Position numbers and translations under genes: made by a program. From Aurelia coerulea (taxonomy: Eukaryota; Cnidaria; Scyphozoa; Semaeostomeae; Ulmaridae): a stretch of 64,000 nt of DNA. The stretch covers positions 14,408,001 through 14,472,000 of the forward strand of contig CM076954.1 of NCBI GenBank assembly GCA_039566865.1, in the 5' to 3' direction. Below, one piece after another: positions 1-12,904 of this stretch. How positions within the stretch are numbered: the stretch's first letter is position 1; every line of letters starts with the position of its first letter. The notes beneath the pieces were generated by a model. It ran no database searches and was not told the origin of the DNA. It worked only from the letters and a program-made list of their open reading frames with translations.

Positions 1-3000
1 TGTGTTGTGTCCTTGCAGAAGATTATGTTATTGATTATGTTACCAATGTAGTGCAAGTCTAGATTGTGTTGTGTCCTTTCGGAAGATTTTGTTATTGATT
101 ATGTTACCAATCTAGTGCAAGTCTAGATTGTGTTGTGTCCTTGCAGAAGATTATGTTATTGATTATGTTACCAATCTAGTGCAAGTGTAGATTGTGTTAT
201 GTCCTTGCGGAAGATTTTGTTATTGATTATGTTACCATTCTAGTGCAAGTCTAGATTGTGTTGTGTCCTTGCAGAAGATTATGGTATTGATTATGTTACC
301 AATCTAGTGCAAGTGTAGATTGTGTTATGTCCTTGCGGAAGATTTTGTTATTGATTATGTTACCATTCTAGTGCAAGTCTAGATTGTGTTGTGTCCTTGC
401 AGAAGATTATGTTATTGATTATGTTACCAATCTAGTGCAAGTGTAGATTGTGTTGTGTCCTTGCGGAAGATTATGTTATTGATTATGTTACCAATCTAGT
501 GCAAGTCTAGATTGTGTTGTGCCCTTGCGGAAGATTTTGTTATTGATTATGTTACCATTCTAGTGCAAGTCTAGATTGTGTTGTGTTCTTGCAGAGGATT
601 ATGTTATTGATTATGTTACCATTCTAGTGCAAATCTAGATTGTGATGTGTCCTTGCAGAAGATTATATTATTGATTATGTTACCAATCTAGTGCAAGTCT
701 AGATTGTGTTGTGTCCTTGCGGAAGATTATGTTATTGATTATGTTACCAATGTAGTGCAAGTCTAGATTGTGTTGTGTCCTGGCGGAAGATTATGTTATT
801 GATTATGTTACCAATCTAGTGCAAGTCTAGATTGTGTTGTGCCCTTGCGGAATATTTTGTTATTGATTATGTTACCATTCTAGTGCAAGTCTAGATTGTG
901 TTGTGTTCTTGCAGAAGATTATGTTATTGATTATGTTACCAATCTAGTGCAAGTCTAGATTGTGTTGTGCCCTTGCGGAAGATTTTGTTATTGATTATGT
1001 TACAAATCTAGTGCAAGTCTAGATTGTGTTGTGTCCTTGCAGAAGATTATATTATTGATTATGTTACCAATCTAGTGCAAGTCTAGATTGTGTTGTGTTC
1101 TTGCAGAGGATTATGTTATTGATTATGTTACCAATCTAGTGCAAGTCTAGATTGTGTTGTGTCCTTGCAGAAGATTATGTTATTGATTATGTTGCCAATG
1201 TAGTGCAAGTCTAGATTGTGTTGTGCCCTTGCGGAAGATTTTGTTATTGATTATGTTACCATTCTAGTGCAAGTCTAGATTGTGTTGTGTCCTTGCAGAA
1301 GATTATGTTATTGATTATGTTACCAATCTAGTGCAAGTGTAGATTGTGTTATGTCCTTGCGGAAGATTTTGTTATTGATTATGTTACCATTCTAGTGCAA
1401 GTCTAGATTGTGTTGTGTCCTTGCAGAAGATTATGGTATTGATTATGTTACCAATCTAGTGCAAGTGTAGATTGTGTTATGTCCTTGCGGAAGATTTTGT
1501 TATTGATTATGTTACCATTCTAGTGCAAGTCTAGATTGTGTTGTGTCCTTGCAGAAGATTATATTATTGATTATGTTACCAATCTAGTGCAAGTCTAGAT
1601 TGTGTTGTGTTCTTGCAGAGGATTATGTTATTGATTATGTTACCAATCTAGTGCAAGTGTAGATTGTGTTGTGTCCTTTCGGAAGATTATGTTATTGATT
1701 ATGTTACCAATATAGTGCAAGTCTAGATTGTGTTGTGTCCTTGCAGAAGATTATATTATTGATTATGTTACCAATATAGTGCAAGTGTAGATTGTGTTGT
1801 GTCCTTGCAGAAGATTATGTTATTGATTATGTAACCAATCTAGTGCAAGTCTAGATTGTGTTGTGTTCTTGCAGAGGATTATGTTATTGATTATGTTACC
1901 AATCTAGTGCAAGTGTAGATTGTGTTATGTCCTTTCGGAAGATTATGTTATTGATTATGTTACCAATATAGTGCAAGTCTAGATTGTGTTGTGTCCTTGC
2001 AGAAGATTATATTATTGATTATGTTACCAATATAGTGCAAGTGTAGATTGTGTTGTGTCCTTGCAGAAGATTATGTTATTGATTATGTTACCAATGTAGT
2101 GCAAGTCTAGATTGTGTTGTGTCCTTGCAGAAGATTATGTTATTGATTATGTTACCAATCTAGTGCAAGTCTAGATTGTGTTGTGTTCTTGCAGAGGATT
2201 ATGTTATTGATTATGTTACCAATCTAGTGCAAGTCTAGATTGTGATGTGTCCTTGCAGAAGATTATATTATTGATTATGTTACCAATCTAGTGCAAGTCT
2301 AGATTGTGTTGTGTTCTTGCAGAGGATTATGTTATTGATTATGTTACCAATCTAGTGCAAGTCTAGATTGTGATGTGTCCTTGCAGAAGATTATATTATT
2401 GATTATGTTACCAATCTAGTGCAAGTCTAGATTGTGTTGTGTCCTTGCAGAAGATTATGTTATTGATTATGTTACCAATCTAGTGCAAGTCTAGATTGTG
2501 TTGTGTCCTTGCGGAAGATTATGTTATTGATTATGTTACCAATCTAGTGCAAGTCTAGATTGTGTTGTGCCCTTGCGGAAGATTTTGTTATTGATTATGT
2601 TACCATTCTAGTGCAAGTCTAGATTGTGTTGTGTCCTTGCAGAAGATTATGTTATTGATTATGTTACCAATGTAGTGCAAGTCTAGATTGTGTTGTGTCC
2701 TTGCGGAAGAATTTGTTATTGATTATGTTACCAATCTAGTGCAAGTCTAGATTGTGTTGTGTTCTTGCAGAGGATTATGTTATTGATTATGTTACCAATC
2801 TAGTGCAAGTGTAGATTGTGTTATGTCCTTTCGGAAGATTTTGTTATTGATTATGTTACCATTCTAGTGCAAGTCTAGATTGTGTTGTGTCCTTGCAGAA
2901 GATTATGTTATTGATTATGTTACCAATCTAGTGCAAGTGTAGATTGTGTTGTGTCCTTGCGGAAGATTATGTTATTGATTATGTTACCAATCTAGTGCAA

Positions 3001-5021
3001 GTCTAGATTGTGTTGTGCCCTTGCGGAAGATATTGTTATTGATTATGTTACCATTCTAGTGCAAGTCTAGATTGTGTTGTGTTCTTGCAGAGGATTATGT
3101 TATTGATTATGTTACCATTCTAGTGCAAATCTAGATTGTGATGTGTCCTTGCAGAAGATTATATTATTGATTATGTTACCAATCTAGTGCAAGTCTAGAT
3201 TGTGTTGTGTCCTTGCAGAAGATTATGTTATTGATTATGTTACCAATCTAGTGCAAGTGTAGATTGTGTTATGTCCTTGCGGAAGATTTTGTTATTGATT
3301 ATGTTACCATTCTAGTGCAAGTCTAGATTGTGTTGTGTCCTTGCAGAAGATTATGTTATTGATTATGTTACCAATCTAGTGCAAGTGTAGATTGTGTTGT
3401 GTCCTTGCGGAAGATTATGTTATTGATTATGTTACCAATCTAGTGCAAGTCTAGATTGTGTTGTGCCCTTGCGGAAGATTTTGTTATTGATTATGTTACC
3501 ATTCTAGTGAAAGTCTAGATTGTGTTGTGTTCTTGCAGAGGATTATGTTATTGATTATGTTACCAATCTAGTGCAAGTCTAGATTGTGATGTGTCCTTGC
3601 AGAAGATTTTATTATTGATTATGTTACCAATCTAGTGCAAGTCTAGCTTGTGTTGTGTTCTTGCAGAGGATTATGTTATTGATTATGTTACCAATCTAGT
3701 GCAAGTCTAGATTGTGATGTGTCCTTGCAGAAGATTATATTATTGATTATGTTACCAATCTAGTGCAAGTATAGATTGTGTTGTTTCCTTGCAGAAGATT
3801 ATGTTATTGATTATGTTACCAATGTAGTGCAAGTCTAGATTGTGTTGTGTCCTTGCAGAAGATTATGTTATTGATTATGTTACAAATCTAGTGCAAGTCT
3901 AGATTGTGATGTGTCCTTGCAGAAGATTATATTATTGATTATGTTACCAATCTAGTGCAAGTCTAGATTGTGTTGTGTCCTTGCAGAAGATTATGTTATT
4001 GATTATGTTACCAATGTAGTGCAAGTCTAGATTGTGTTGTGCCCTTGCAGAAGATTTTGTTATTGATTATGTTACCATTCTAGTGCAAGTCTAGATTGTG
4101 TTGTGTCCTTGCAGAAGATTATATTATTGATTATGTTACCAATCTAGTGCAAGTCTAGATTGTGTTGTGTCCTTGCAGAAGATTATGTTATTGATTATGT
4201 TACCAATCTAGTGCAAGTCTAGATTGTGTTGTGCCCTTGCAGAAGATTATGTTATTGATTATGTTACCAATCTAGTGCAAGTCTAGATTGTGTTGTGTCC
4301 TTGCGGAAGATTATGTTATTGATTATGTTACCAATCTAGTGCAAGTCTAGATTGTGTTGTGCCCTTGCGGAATATTTTGTTATTGATTATGTTACCAATC
4401 TAGTGCAAGTCTAGATTGTGTTGTGTCCTTGCAGAAAATTATGTTATTGATTATGTTACCAATCTAGTGCAAGTCTAGATTGTGTTGTGCCCTTGCGGAA
4501 GATTTTGTTATTGATTATGTTACCAATCTAGTGCAAGTCTAGATTGTGCTGTGTCCTTGCAGAAGATTATATTATTGATTATGTTACCAATCTAGTGCAA
4601 GTCTAGATTGTGTTGTGTTCTTGCAGAGGATTATGTTATTGATTATGTTACCAATCTAGTGCAAGTCTAGATTGTGTTGTGTCCTTGCAGAAGATTATGT
4701 TATTGATTATGTTGCCAATGTAGTGCAAGTCTAGATTGTGTTGTGCCCTTGCGGAAGATTTTGTTACTGATTATGTTACCATTCTAGTGCAAGTCTAGAT
4801 TGTGTTGTGTCCTTGCAGAAGATTATGTTATTGATTATGTTACCAATCTAGTGCAAGTCTAGATTGTGTTGTGTCCTTGCGGAAGATTTTGTTATTGATT
4901 ATGTTACCAATCTAGTGCAAGTGTAGATTGTGTTGTGTCCTTGCGGAAGATTATGTTATTGATTATGTTACCAAATGTAGTGCAAGTCTAGATTGTGTTG
5001 TGTTCTTGCAGAAGATTTTGT
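1..5021. repeat. 64-bp satellite array, about 78 copies
   Basis: Monomers begin TGTGTTGTGTCCTTGC and recur every 64 bases (1, 65, 129, 193 and so on) almost without indels. One extra A near 4974 shifts the last copy. The array runs off the left edge and ends at about 5021. Variable sites (GCAGAAG or GCGGAAG, ATTATG or ATTTTG, CCAATC or CCATTC) define monomer subtypes. There is no open frame of note. It sits downstream of PRDM12 exon 2 on the minus strand, so it is probably inside PRDM12 intron 2. Confidence 0.97.
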
Positions 5022-5587
5022 AGGAGAACTGATGCATAGAACATGAATTTATTGACCTTATAAGATAAATTTTGGCAGGAATTATTGAATTTATGGCATA
5101 TTTTGATGAAATATTTATTGATTGTGTCGATTGCAAGGTTAGATTGCGCAATGAGGCAAACTATTCGTTACTGAATAATCAGCTCAGTCATATCCATGAA
5201 TATAACGTAAGTTTTTACAACTGTTGTTGTTGCTGTTGTTGTGGATGATTTTGCCGTCGGAAAATTTTGGTACTTTTGCCCCCAATGCAGTCATGGCTGG
5301 GATCGGCCCTGATCCTTGTAAGTAAGAAAAGTTGTAATTTATTGGCTGTTGTAGAACCGATCAAGTCCATTTGAAAAAGTCTTGAGACCAAAATTTTGCA
5401 TTTCGAAAAACAAAGGCACACTATTGTACTTGAAAAGCATCTCTTGCTAACTTGAGTTTCAATTGACTAAGGAATGAATGGCCATTCGTATCAATATAAT
5501 TTTTTTGAAAACTTGACGTTGGCTGTGCAACAGGCATTTGTTCTTTTACTGTGAAATTACTCCAGAACTCAAGACTTCTAAATGGAC
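5022..5587. other. Intronic sequence without recognisable genes
   Basis: Single-copy-looking AT-rich DNA between the satellite and a TIR element, with a short CAA/GTT-rich patch near 5222-5245. No exon with splice sites was seen on either strand. Confidence 0.5.
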
Positions 5588-5896
5588 TTTAAATTGGCTC
5601 GGTCGCCAAATTGTAAACAAATCTTTAAACTCCATTGTTTCAGGCACTTTCCCGATGTTTTCCGCAGTTTTTTTGGTGGCTTCACCACCAAAAAGTAACC
5701 GTGAAAAACCCACCTATATCCGGGCAATCGCAAAAGATATGAATGTTTTGGTTTGTTCCTATGCGAAGTACAAAAACGTAGCTTCAAAAAAAGAGGCTTT
5801 CATTTTGAAAAGAAGCTGAAAAGTTTGTGTGACGTTGTCTTTCAAAAAAGTAAAAAACCACCGTTTGGACAAAATTTGGAGACGGGGCCCCTTTTA
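5588..5896. mobile_element. Degenerate piggyBac-type MITE (family F, copy 1)
   Basis: Internal sequence matches the elements at 40595-40919 and 51219-51539. All share the segment TTTGGTGGCTTCACC, a following ATATCCGNGCAATCG and a GAC.GGG.CCCCTTT right end. The ends are eroded. The copy lies in PRDM12 intron 2. Confidence 0.6.
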
Positions 5897-5971
5897 GCCT
5901 GCGCACAGCCTCAGCTCCTCCTTCAAGAAAAAGATGCAAGGTGCAGAATAGAAAGTGTTGCTAAAACAAAC

Positions 5972-6165
5972 CTCCCAGCAGAAATTATTCGCATCATTGG
6001 ATCCCACATTGGCTGCTTTAACCAAACGGCCGGTGTACGGTCCCATCTGAGTTCCTTCTTTTATCCACATTGTTGAAAAAACGCCAAGCTTTTCACCAGG
6101 GATCGTTGAGTTGTCAATTTCAACTTGTTCTGGCAAGATGAGGTGATCCTTCGAGAAATAGTCCC
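5972..6165 (-). CDS. PRDM12: PRDM12-like, exon 2 (N-terminal half of the PR domain)
   Basis: The exon reads from an acceptor (CTCTCTCTACAG, then GGGAC) to a donor (TGGGAG, then GTTTGT): 2 + 64 codons. The product has the PR (SET-like) signature LPEQVEI, STIPG.KLGVFS, WIKEGTQMGPYTGRL and ends in NNFCWE. PRDM12 is a PR-domain zinc-finger factor acting in the nucleus, known in vertebrates for nociceptor specification and chromatin repression. The phase (G|GG) fits the donor of the exon at 16079-15932. The following PR-domain part and three zinc fingers are not in the window and should lie left of base 1. PRDM14 is an alternative for this exon alone, but exon 1 favours PRDM12. The donor GTTTGT is weak but is also used by exon 1. 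Confidence 0.85.
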
Positions 6166-6404
6166 CTGTAGAGAGAGAGTAATATCGATGTAATCCGATG
6201 ACTAGTCCCAGGACCCTAATAGATAGCAATATAGCCGCATAGATGTTAAATATCAAGTTAGATTCGGATACGCTTCGAGTAAGGTTCTATTCTTATGTTC
6301 TGTTCCCCAATAAGACATCATCTATGTGCAATACTCTATTATGTCCAAGACGGCATATTAAGACAATATATTTTAGTGGCGACGAGCGAACCCAGAGACC
6401 TTGC

Positions 6405-7255
6405 ATGGGCGACGAAGAAGGAGAGGAATGTGAACAACTACTTCCAGAACCACCGCGCATTATCGAAAGGGTGCACTCGATTCTGATACAACCGATGCAA
6501 GAATTCAATCCAGACTCAGAGCTCGGAGCAAGTCTTGCTACCAGATGGAATAACTGTATTTCCAACATCGAGACGTTTCTCGTGTCAACCGGTATAGCAG
6601 ATGCTACTCGAAAACGAGCCCTTTTACTGTACCAAGTTGGAACGAGAACATGGGAAATTTTCAAACAACTCCCCGATACAGGCCGTGATAGTGATACGAT
6701 ATTGCTAAAGAAAACCTAAAAGGCTACTTTGAACCTCAAAAGAACGATCGGTGTGAAGTTTATCGATGTAGACAAGCCACTCAAGATCCAGGAGAAACAC
6801 TGGGTGGATCAATTCCACACCCATCTGCGAACATGATCACAAATGTGCGAATTTCATGATACTGATTTCGAGATAGAGCAAGAAATACTTGTTGGCGGAT
6901 CATCGTCGAAAGTTCGCAAGAAAGCTCTACGAGACCCCAATTTCAAGCTTGCGGACATGCTACTAGAAGATAGACAAATAAAGGATTAATAATTGTGCTA
7001 CGAACAGAGTTTTGTTATGTTATGCCACTAGAAGGGCGTAGAGATGAAGAAAGAAAATGGCAAGTCAAAGACATCGAAGCAAGAGAACCGATTGGTGCAG
7101 AAACAATCAAAATAAACACGAAGAAACAGTCAAAATTTTACAACAGTGGAAAACAATTCCTACGGAATGGAGAGTGCCCGGTGAAAGGCAAAAGCTGCAA
7201 TTCTTGCATAAAACCAAGCCATTTTGCCACTGTTTGCAGAAGTTCCAAGAATTAG
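6405..7255 (+). pseudogene. Ty3/Gypsy-type gag relic
   Basis: The first frame, 6405-6719, carries a capsid-like segment (RWNNCISNIETFLVSTGIAD, then RKRALLLYQVG). A frameshift follows, and the gag continues in another frame to about 6988 (motif FHDTDFEIEQ, then SSKVRKKALRDPNFKL). The nucleocapsid region at 6995-7255 has one intact CCHC knuckle (CNSC, then H and C) and one in which a cysteine has been lost. Stops and shifts show it is dead. No protease, reverse transcriptase or LTRs were recognised beside it. It lies antisense in PRDM12 intron 1, 240 bases from exon 2. Confidence 0.85.
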
Positions 7256-8740
7256 CAAGGAAAGAAGTATACTAAACCGAAGAAAGGTGCAACGAAAAAC
7301 ACGCATTCGATTGAAAATGACTCGTAATTACTCAAATGTAGAGCTGTTGCCTTGAAGGAAGGAGTCAAGGTGCTAAGTTGTGCAAGGAAATCAGGCCAGA
7401 GAAACCGATTTCACATGCTATGCAAAAAAACTATAACAATTTGAAACGGGCCCTTTGGCAGGAATGCTCCTCATATGCTCTAGTATTTTGATATATTGAT
7501 ACCTAGCACCTAGAATTACCAGATTTTTGTTTTTAACATTAAAAAGCGATTTTTTCACGAAATTTGTTGCGAAAAGTATGGATCAAAACAGTGTCCATCT
7601 ACCCATGATCTTAGACCCAATATACAACATTTTTACGTATGTTGAATACAACTTAATTGCTGACTATTTCGTACAAAAGTCTTGAAAATTGCTCTTTTCT
7701 TGGCTGATTTATGGCACTTTGAAATAGGCTCAAGACGCTACATTGCACCGGAGACTCTAAAGTAAACAACTATTTGAAATTTTTACAAACTTCAGGATTC
7801 CATTCCTCATCAATTGGATTGTCCTATTTTGAAAATTATTGTTTTCCGTTAAGCCCAAGAATACCCTCTTTGTTTGATGGGGATGCAAAAATTGGCATGT
7901 TTTCGAAACTTCATGTTTTCTCATTTATTCCATGCTCTGGATCACTGTGCAGTTTTTTGTTTTGATTGAGCCCGAAATTCTCTTGTAAAGACTGCGACAT
8001 TACTTTCCCTCTCCAGTTGCCGACGATGGAAAACCTAAAGAAAGCCAAGGGGAGTTGATTACTTAAATCAGTGAGTAGCAAAATGACGCTTTAGAAGTGC
8101 AAAGAAAAGTTAGTAGTTACCGGAAATCCAGCCGATTCTTGTTTAAATCATTCGCTATTTTGCAATCATTTGGTTACTAAACAAAGCCTAATATCAGAGG
8201 GTGTCTTTTACCACATTATAGAATGTCGTTAAAATGTAGTTTTGAGCTCAGAAGCGAAATTGTTTCGACCAAATCCTAAGTTTTGCCCACTGTGTTGTCG
8301 GCACATTGTCAGAACCAGTCGTTTGAGTCCAGCTACGTGATTCGAAGCTTCAGCCAAAACTAGTCGATATCATTAGGCCACCAACCGTCCACTGAGAGTT
8401 CCCGACATTAGAAATCAACTCTGTGTTTTAGCTGGTGGTTTAGTATTCTCACATAACATAATTTTCCTATCATTAACACGAGAAATGTATTTGTCGTTGT
8501 TTTGTTGGTGTTTTAAGCCCCCTCTATGCTTTCTGACTAGACTCAATACATGTCGTAGTTTTGCTTTTTACTGAACTGATACCACTACAACTACGAATCA
8601 TATCTCTGCACTTCCAGAAATGAATAAGCCTCGTACTGATATCATATATACCCCGAAGATGGCCTAAATCACCGGCTATTTTTTCTCAAAACCGCCGAGC
8701 CTAAAACACCACAAAGTACAACTGGGTTTACTTAGAAACT
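7256..8740. other. Intronic DNA, no feature recognised
   Basis: Unassigned sequence inside PRDM12 intron 1. The first few hundred bases may be decayed retroelement following the gag relic. I saw no exon, RNA gene or clear repeat. Confidence 0.4.
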
Positions 8741-9951
8741 GAAGAACTGTGTTATTCTTGAAAAGCAGTTCCTGACCTAATGCAATTTTCATACCCCTAT
8801 CTTACGATGTGCTTGGCCTACCAAATTGAAGAACTGTGTTTTTCTTGAAAAGCAGTTACTGACCTGAAGCAATTTTCATACCCCTATCTTACGATGTGCT
8901 TGGCCTACCAAATTGAAGAACTGTGTTATTCTTGAAAAGCAGTTATTGGCCTAAAGCAATTTTCATACCCCCTTCTTACGATGTGCTCGGCCTACCAAAC
9001 TGAGGAACTGTGTTATTCTTGAAAAGCAGTTACTGACCTAAAGCAATTTTCATACCCCCTTCTTACGATGTGCATGGCCTACCAAATTGAAGAACTGTGT
9101 TATTCTTGAAAAGCAGTTACTGACCTAAAGCAATTTTCATACCCTTATCTTACGATGTGCATGGCCTACCAAATTGAAGAACTGTGTTATTCTTGAAAAG
9201 CAGTTATTGGCCTAAAGCAATTTTCATACCCCCTTCTTACGATGTGCTCGGCCTACCAAACTGAGGAACTGTGTTATTCTTGAAAAGCAGTTACTGACCT
9301 AAAGCAATTTTCATACCCCCTTCTTACGATGTGCTCGGCCTACCAAACTGAAGAACTGTGTTATTCTTGAAAAGCAGTTACTGACCTAAAGCAATTTTCA
9401 TACCCCCTTCTTACGATGTGCTCGGCCTACCAAACTGAGGAACTGTGTTATTCTTGAAAAGCAGTTACTGACCTAAAGCAATTTTCATACCCCCTTCTTA
9501 CGATGTGCTCGGCCTACCAAACTGAAGAACTGTGTTATTCTTGAAAAGCAGTTACTGACCTAAAGCAATTTTCGTACCCCCCTTCTTACGATGTGCTCGG
9601 CCTACCAAACTGAAGAACTGTGTTATTCTTGAAAAGCAGTTACTGACCTAAAGCAATTTTCATACCCCCTTCTTACGATGTGCTCGGCCTACCAAACTGA
9701 GGAACTGTGTTATTCTTGAAAAGCAGTTACTGACCTAAAGCAATTTTCATACCCCCTTCTTACGATGTGCTCGGCCTACCAAACTGAAGAACTGTGTTAT
9801 TCTTGAAAAGCAGTTACTGACCTGAAGCAATTTTCATACCCCCTTCTTACGATGTGCTTGGCCTACCAAACTGAAGAACTGTGTTATTCTTGAAAAGCAG
9901 TTACTGACTTAAAGCAATTTTCATACCCCCTTCTTATGATGTGCTCGGTCT
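8741..9951. repeat. 87-bp tandem array, about 14 copies
   Basis: Units start GAAGAACTGTGTTATTCTTG at 8741, 8828, 8915 and so on. One unit near 9572 has an extra C. The units differ by few substitutions (CTATC or CCTTC, TTGG or TCGG), and the first and last are the most diverged. The array lies in PRDM12 intron 1. Confidence 0.97.
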
Positions 9952-11118
9952 CTAGTGAATTTGAGTGGGTAGAATTTTGAACACCGCTGCCAGGTTTCTT
10001 CCACCCCCTCCCCGGGAAGCACTGATGATCGGTCCTTATAATGCGTTTATAATGAATTTAAAAAATACGTTATCCCGTCTAACGCATTTTTTCTCCAGTG
10101 TGAACCAAGCTTTGTGCTCCAAACTCGATTATCACGATCAAAACAGATATCTGGTGAAAATGATCTCCGACAAAAACTTTACTTTCATTGTTCGAAAGAT
10201 TAGATATAGATCACTCAAGCCAGATGAAGTATACTTTTCTCACACTCAAGATTATTTTTTAAAGCTTTATTTTGACATCTTTTGTGTCGTTTGAACCTGG
10301 GAAATTATCGTGAGTTGTTCAGCCGCTGTAAAAGTTATCAGCGCATATTATCAAAAGTTAAAAAACCGATAGGTGATCTCTTAATGTAGCTCATCAGAGG
10401 CATCAGTCAAAAATTATGAAATTCCTTGAGATTATAAGAGAACAAAATCTTTTTCTCATATGCCAATTTATTTTGTGTACCAATTTTCGCTTGATTTATT
10501 ACACGTAGTGTGCCAACATTTTTTATCTAAAGGGGATTTTCTTTTGCCATCTCTTCGTTATCGGCCATTTTAGTAGACCATGAAAATGGTGGCAATAAAC
10601 AGACCACAAAGAATTTTTCCACAAAGCATGCCGGTTGCAAAGGCCGGTTGTAAAGTCGAAAGCTGGCCCGGACCAAGTTAAAAATATAATCTATTCTTTT
10701 TGACAACTTTGACACGTACGGTTTCATTGTTTAGCTAAGGAACCAATGCGTGTGCTGGCGTTTCTTTGGCCTATTTAAAGCGGCCTATCAAAATTTAAAG
10801 CGGCCACGAGATATAGCTACCGGATGTCCCCAAAAAAATATTCCTGTTTACGAAGTCACCAAAATATCAAACCTTTGATAAAATTTTCTTTTTGAATTGC
10901 TTTGTCAAAGACCCAAAAATAATCACAGATGAAAAAATGTCTGCTTTTGATACAGCAAGGTAGAAAATTTACACGTTGAAAAACCTTATTTTGAGCTTTA
11001 GTTGTTTAAATGACAAGTCCGGGGTTGGTATGATTGATGATCAAAATACAAGATAATATTGCTATGAATGATGTAAGATACTTTTTCCACTATTTTTCGC
11101 CTTCTCCTTGTGAAATTA
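9952..11118. other. Intronic DNA, no feature recognised
   Basis: AT-rich sequence with only short chance frames (for example 9965-10294). No homology or splice context was seen. Confidence 0.4.
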
Positions 11119-11360
11119 CGTATTCAAATAAACAATTTGAGCGAAGTGACGTCATATCGCGCAAACGAAAACGAGGCTGTGCGATTGTTTTTTGCCTCTA
11201 TATCGTAGCAAGCCTCTTTTTCGCCTTCTCCTTGCCATTTTTAATGCATGAGTACACGATAAAGAGGCTAGCAGCGATTAAGAGGCAAAAACAATCGCAC
11301 AGCCTCGTTTTCGTTTGCGCGATATGACGTCACTTCGCTCAAATTGCTAATTTGAATACG
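11119..11360. repeat. Long palindrome (fold-back MITE), 242 bp
   Basis: The left arm begins CGTATTCAAAT and continues through GCGAAGTGACGTCATATCGC; the right arm is its reverse complement, ending ATTTGAATACG. The arms are about 75 bases, with a loop holding GCCTCT and AGAGGC blocks. The 18-base word TTTTTCGCCTTCTCCTTG occurs both just left of the palindrome and in its loop, so the element may have copied its flank. Confidence 0.9.
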
Positions 11361-12904
11361 ACTTGTCCTTTAAGCAAAATACTCAGTCTTGCCTAAGACT
11401 CAACAAGAGCCAAATTTTGAAAATCTTAAGTTTTTCTTCATCATTTGGAATTTGGTACCAAGCTACCTTACATTGTTTCTTTTGTTTTGTTTTGTTAAAG
11501 TATTATAATTGTAAGTGCCATCCAAAGTAGGGACCAGATGACCTTGTGTCCTTTCCTGCTTTGGATGACACAGAATCTTTTGTGTTTTAATTGTTTTGTT
11601 GATGATATAAAAAAAGAGTCAACATTTTTAGATTTTCTATCATCATTGAAGTCCCCAATGATAGTGTGCATTTATTTCTGTCATTTATGACCAAACTAGG
11701 AGTTTACACGTACAAAGAAATTGATTTAACAATTAATAGTCCTTTTTTGCAGTATGATTCAAAACCATTTAGCCCTAAAAAGAGCTAAATTTGCTCATTT
11801 AAACTTACAAGGTCAGCTATGTCTTGGAAAATAATTTGGTCCTTGATCTATTTAACAAAAAAAGGAAATTGAAGATCGGCCGTTTAATCAAATTTTGGTG
11901 TTTTTTTCAAACGGGAGTACTTTTTTGGGACACCCGGTATATCTGTTCCCTTCAAGTTTTAAGTCGAAGAACTTGCTCACGTCTACTCAAATCGAGTAGT
12001 CTGCTCTTTGGATATATTCCAGTGAAGATCTGCAGTACATTATTGTTAACTTCGCTACTTACAAATTACTTTACGATAATACTGAAACCATACCACGAGG
12101 TACAAAAGGATATGCCTACCCCACGGCTATTACAAAAAAGTAAAACTTCACAATACACTTAATACAGCCAAAATAAACGTTGCAAATAATTACTAAAGAC
12201 AAGCTTCAAAACGAACATAACGACTGGGTGGATTATGAAGGGATGTGTTAAATGACGTCAGAACTTCACTCAAATCGACCAGTTTCATGGAACCAGTTTC
12301 ATATCGTTGCAAAGTATAATCTTGCGATTCTTCCATATAGAACTTTCATATTAGATTGCGAATCAGAGATTTTTTACTAGAATAACATGTTTTGTAAAAC
12401 GTTATTTTTCAAACTGAGGTTTTTCATGCCGTAATTTCATCGTTTCTCGCCCATAGGTACAAAGTAACAATCACCCATTTTTTTAATTTATTTGGTCCTT
12501 GACACAAATGCAGGAAAAGGGGATTTTAAAGGTCGTCAACATAATCAAATTTTAATGATTTTTTACAAGATGCAAGGTACTTGACTTAAATTTGTACGGG
12601 GGTGTGCCCACGAACATTTTTTTACCCTCGCCTAGAATTTTTCGCTCCAAATGATAACCGATTCTAGAAATAATTGGTGAAAAGTATGCTCCTAAACATG
12701 AAAATTTGACCGAGAACCGAAACAAGGTAACAAATATCCCCCTTTGGCATGTCTTGACAACCTGCTCTCGCAAAATTGCCTCATTTTATACCCTTAGCTA
12801 GAAAAAATTGGTGAAAATTATACCCTGAAAAACGGCACATCCCCGTCTGACAAATATACTAAGTACCCCCTCCCCTCCCAGGGGCTCAACCGTTTGAGAA
12901 CTAC
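11361..12904. other. Intronic DNA with one stray transposon end
   Basis: At about 11920-11940 TTTTTTGGGACACCCGGTA resembles the right terminus of the TA-flanked families B and A; no partner end was found. The words ATTTGGTCCTTGA and TAATCAAATTTT recur near 11835-11900 and 12490-12550, hinting at two copies of an unrecognised repeat. No gene was seen. Confidence 0.4.

Noticed and set aside
1..5021. CRISPR-like array
   Set aside because: The repeats are contiguous 64-bp monomers without unique spacers, in a eukaryotic genome.
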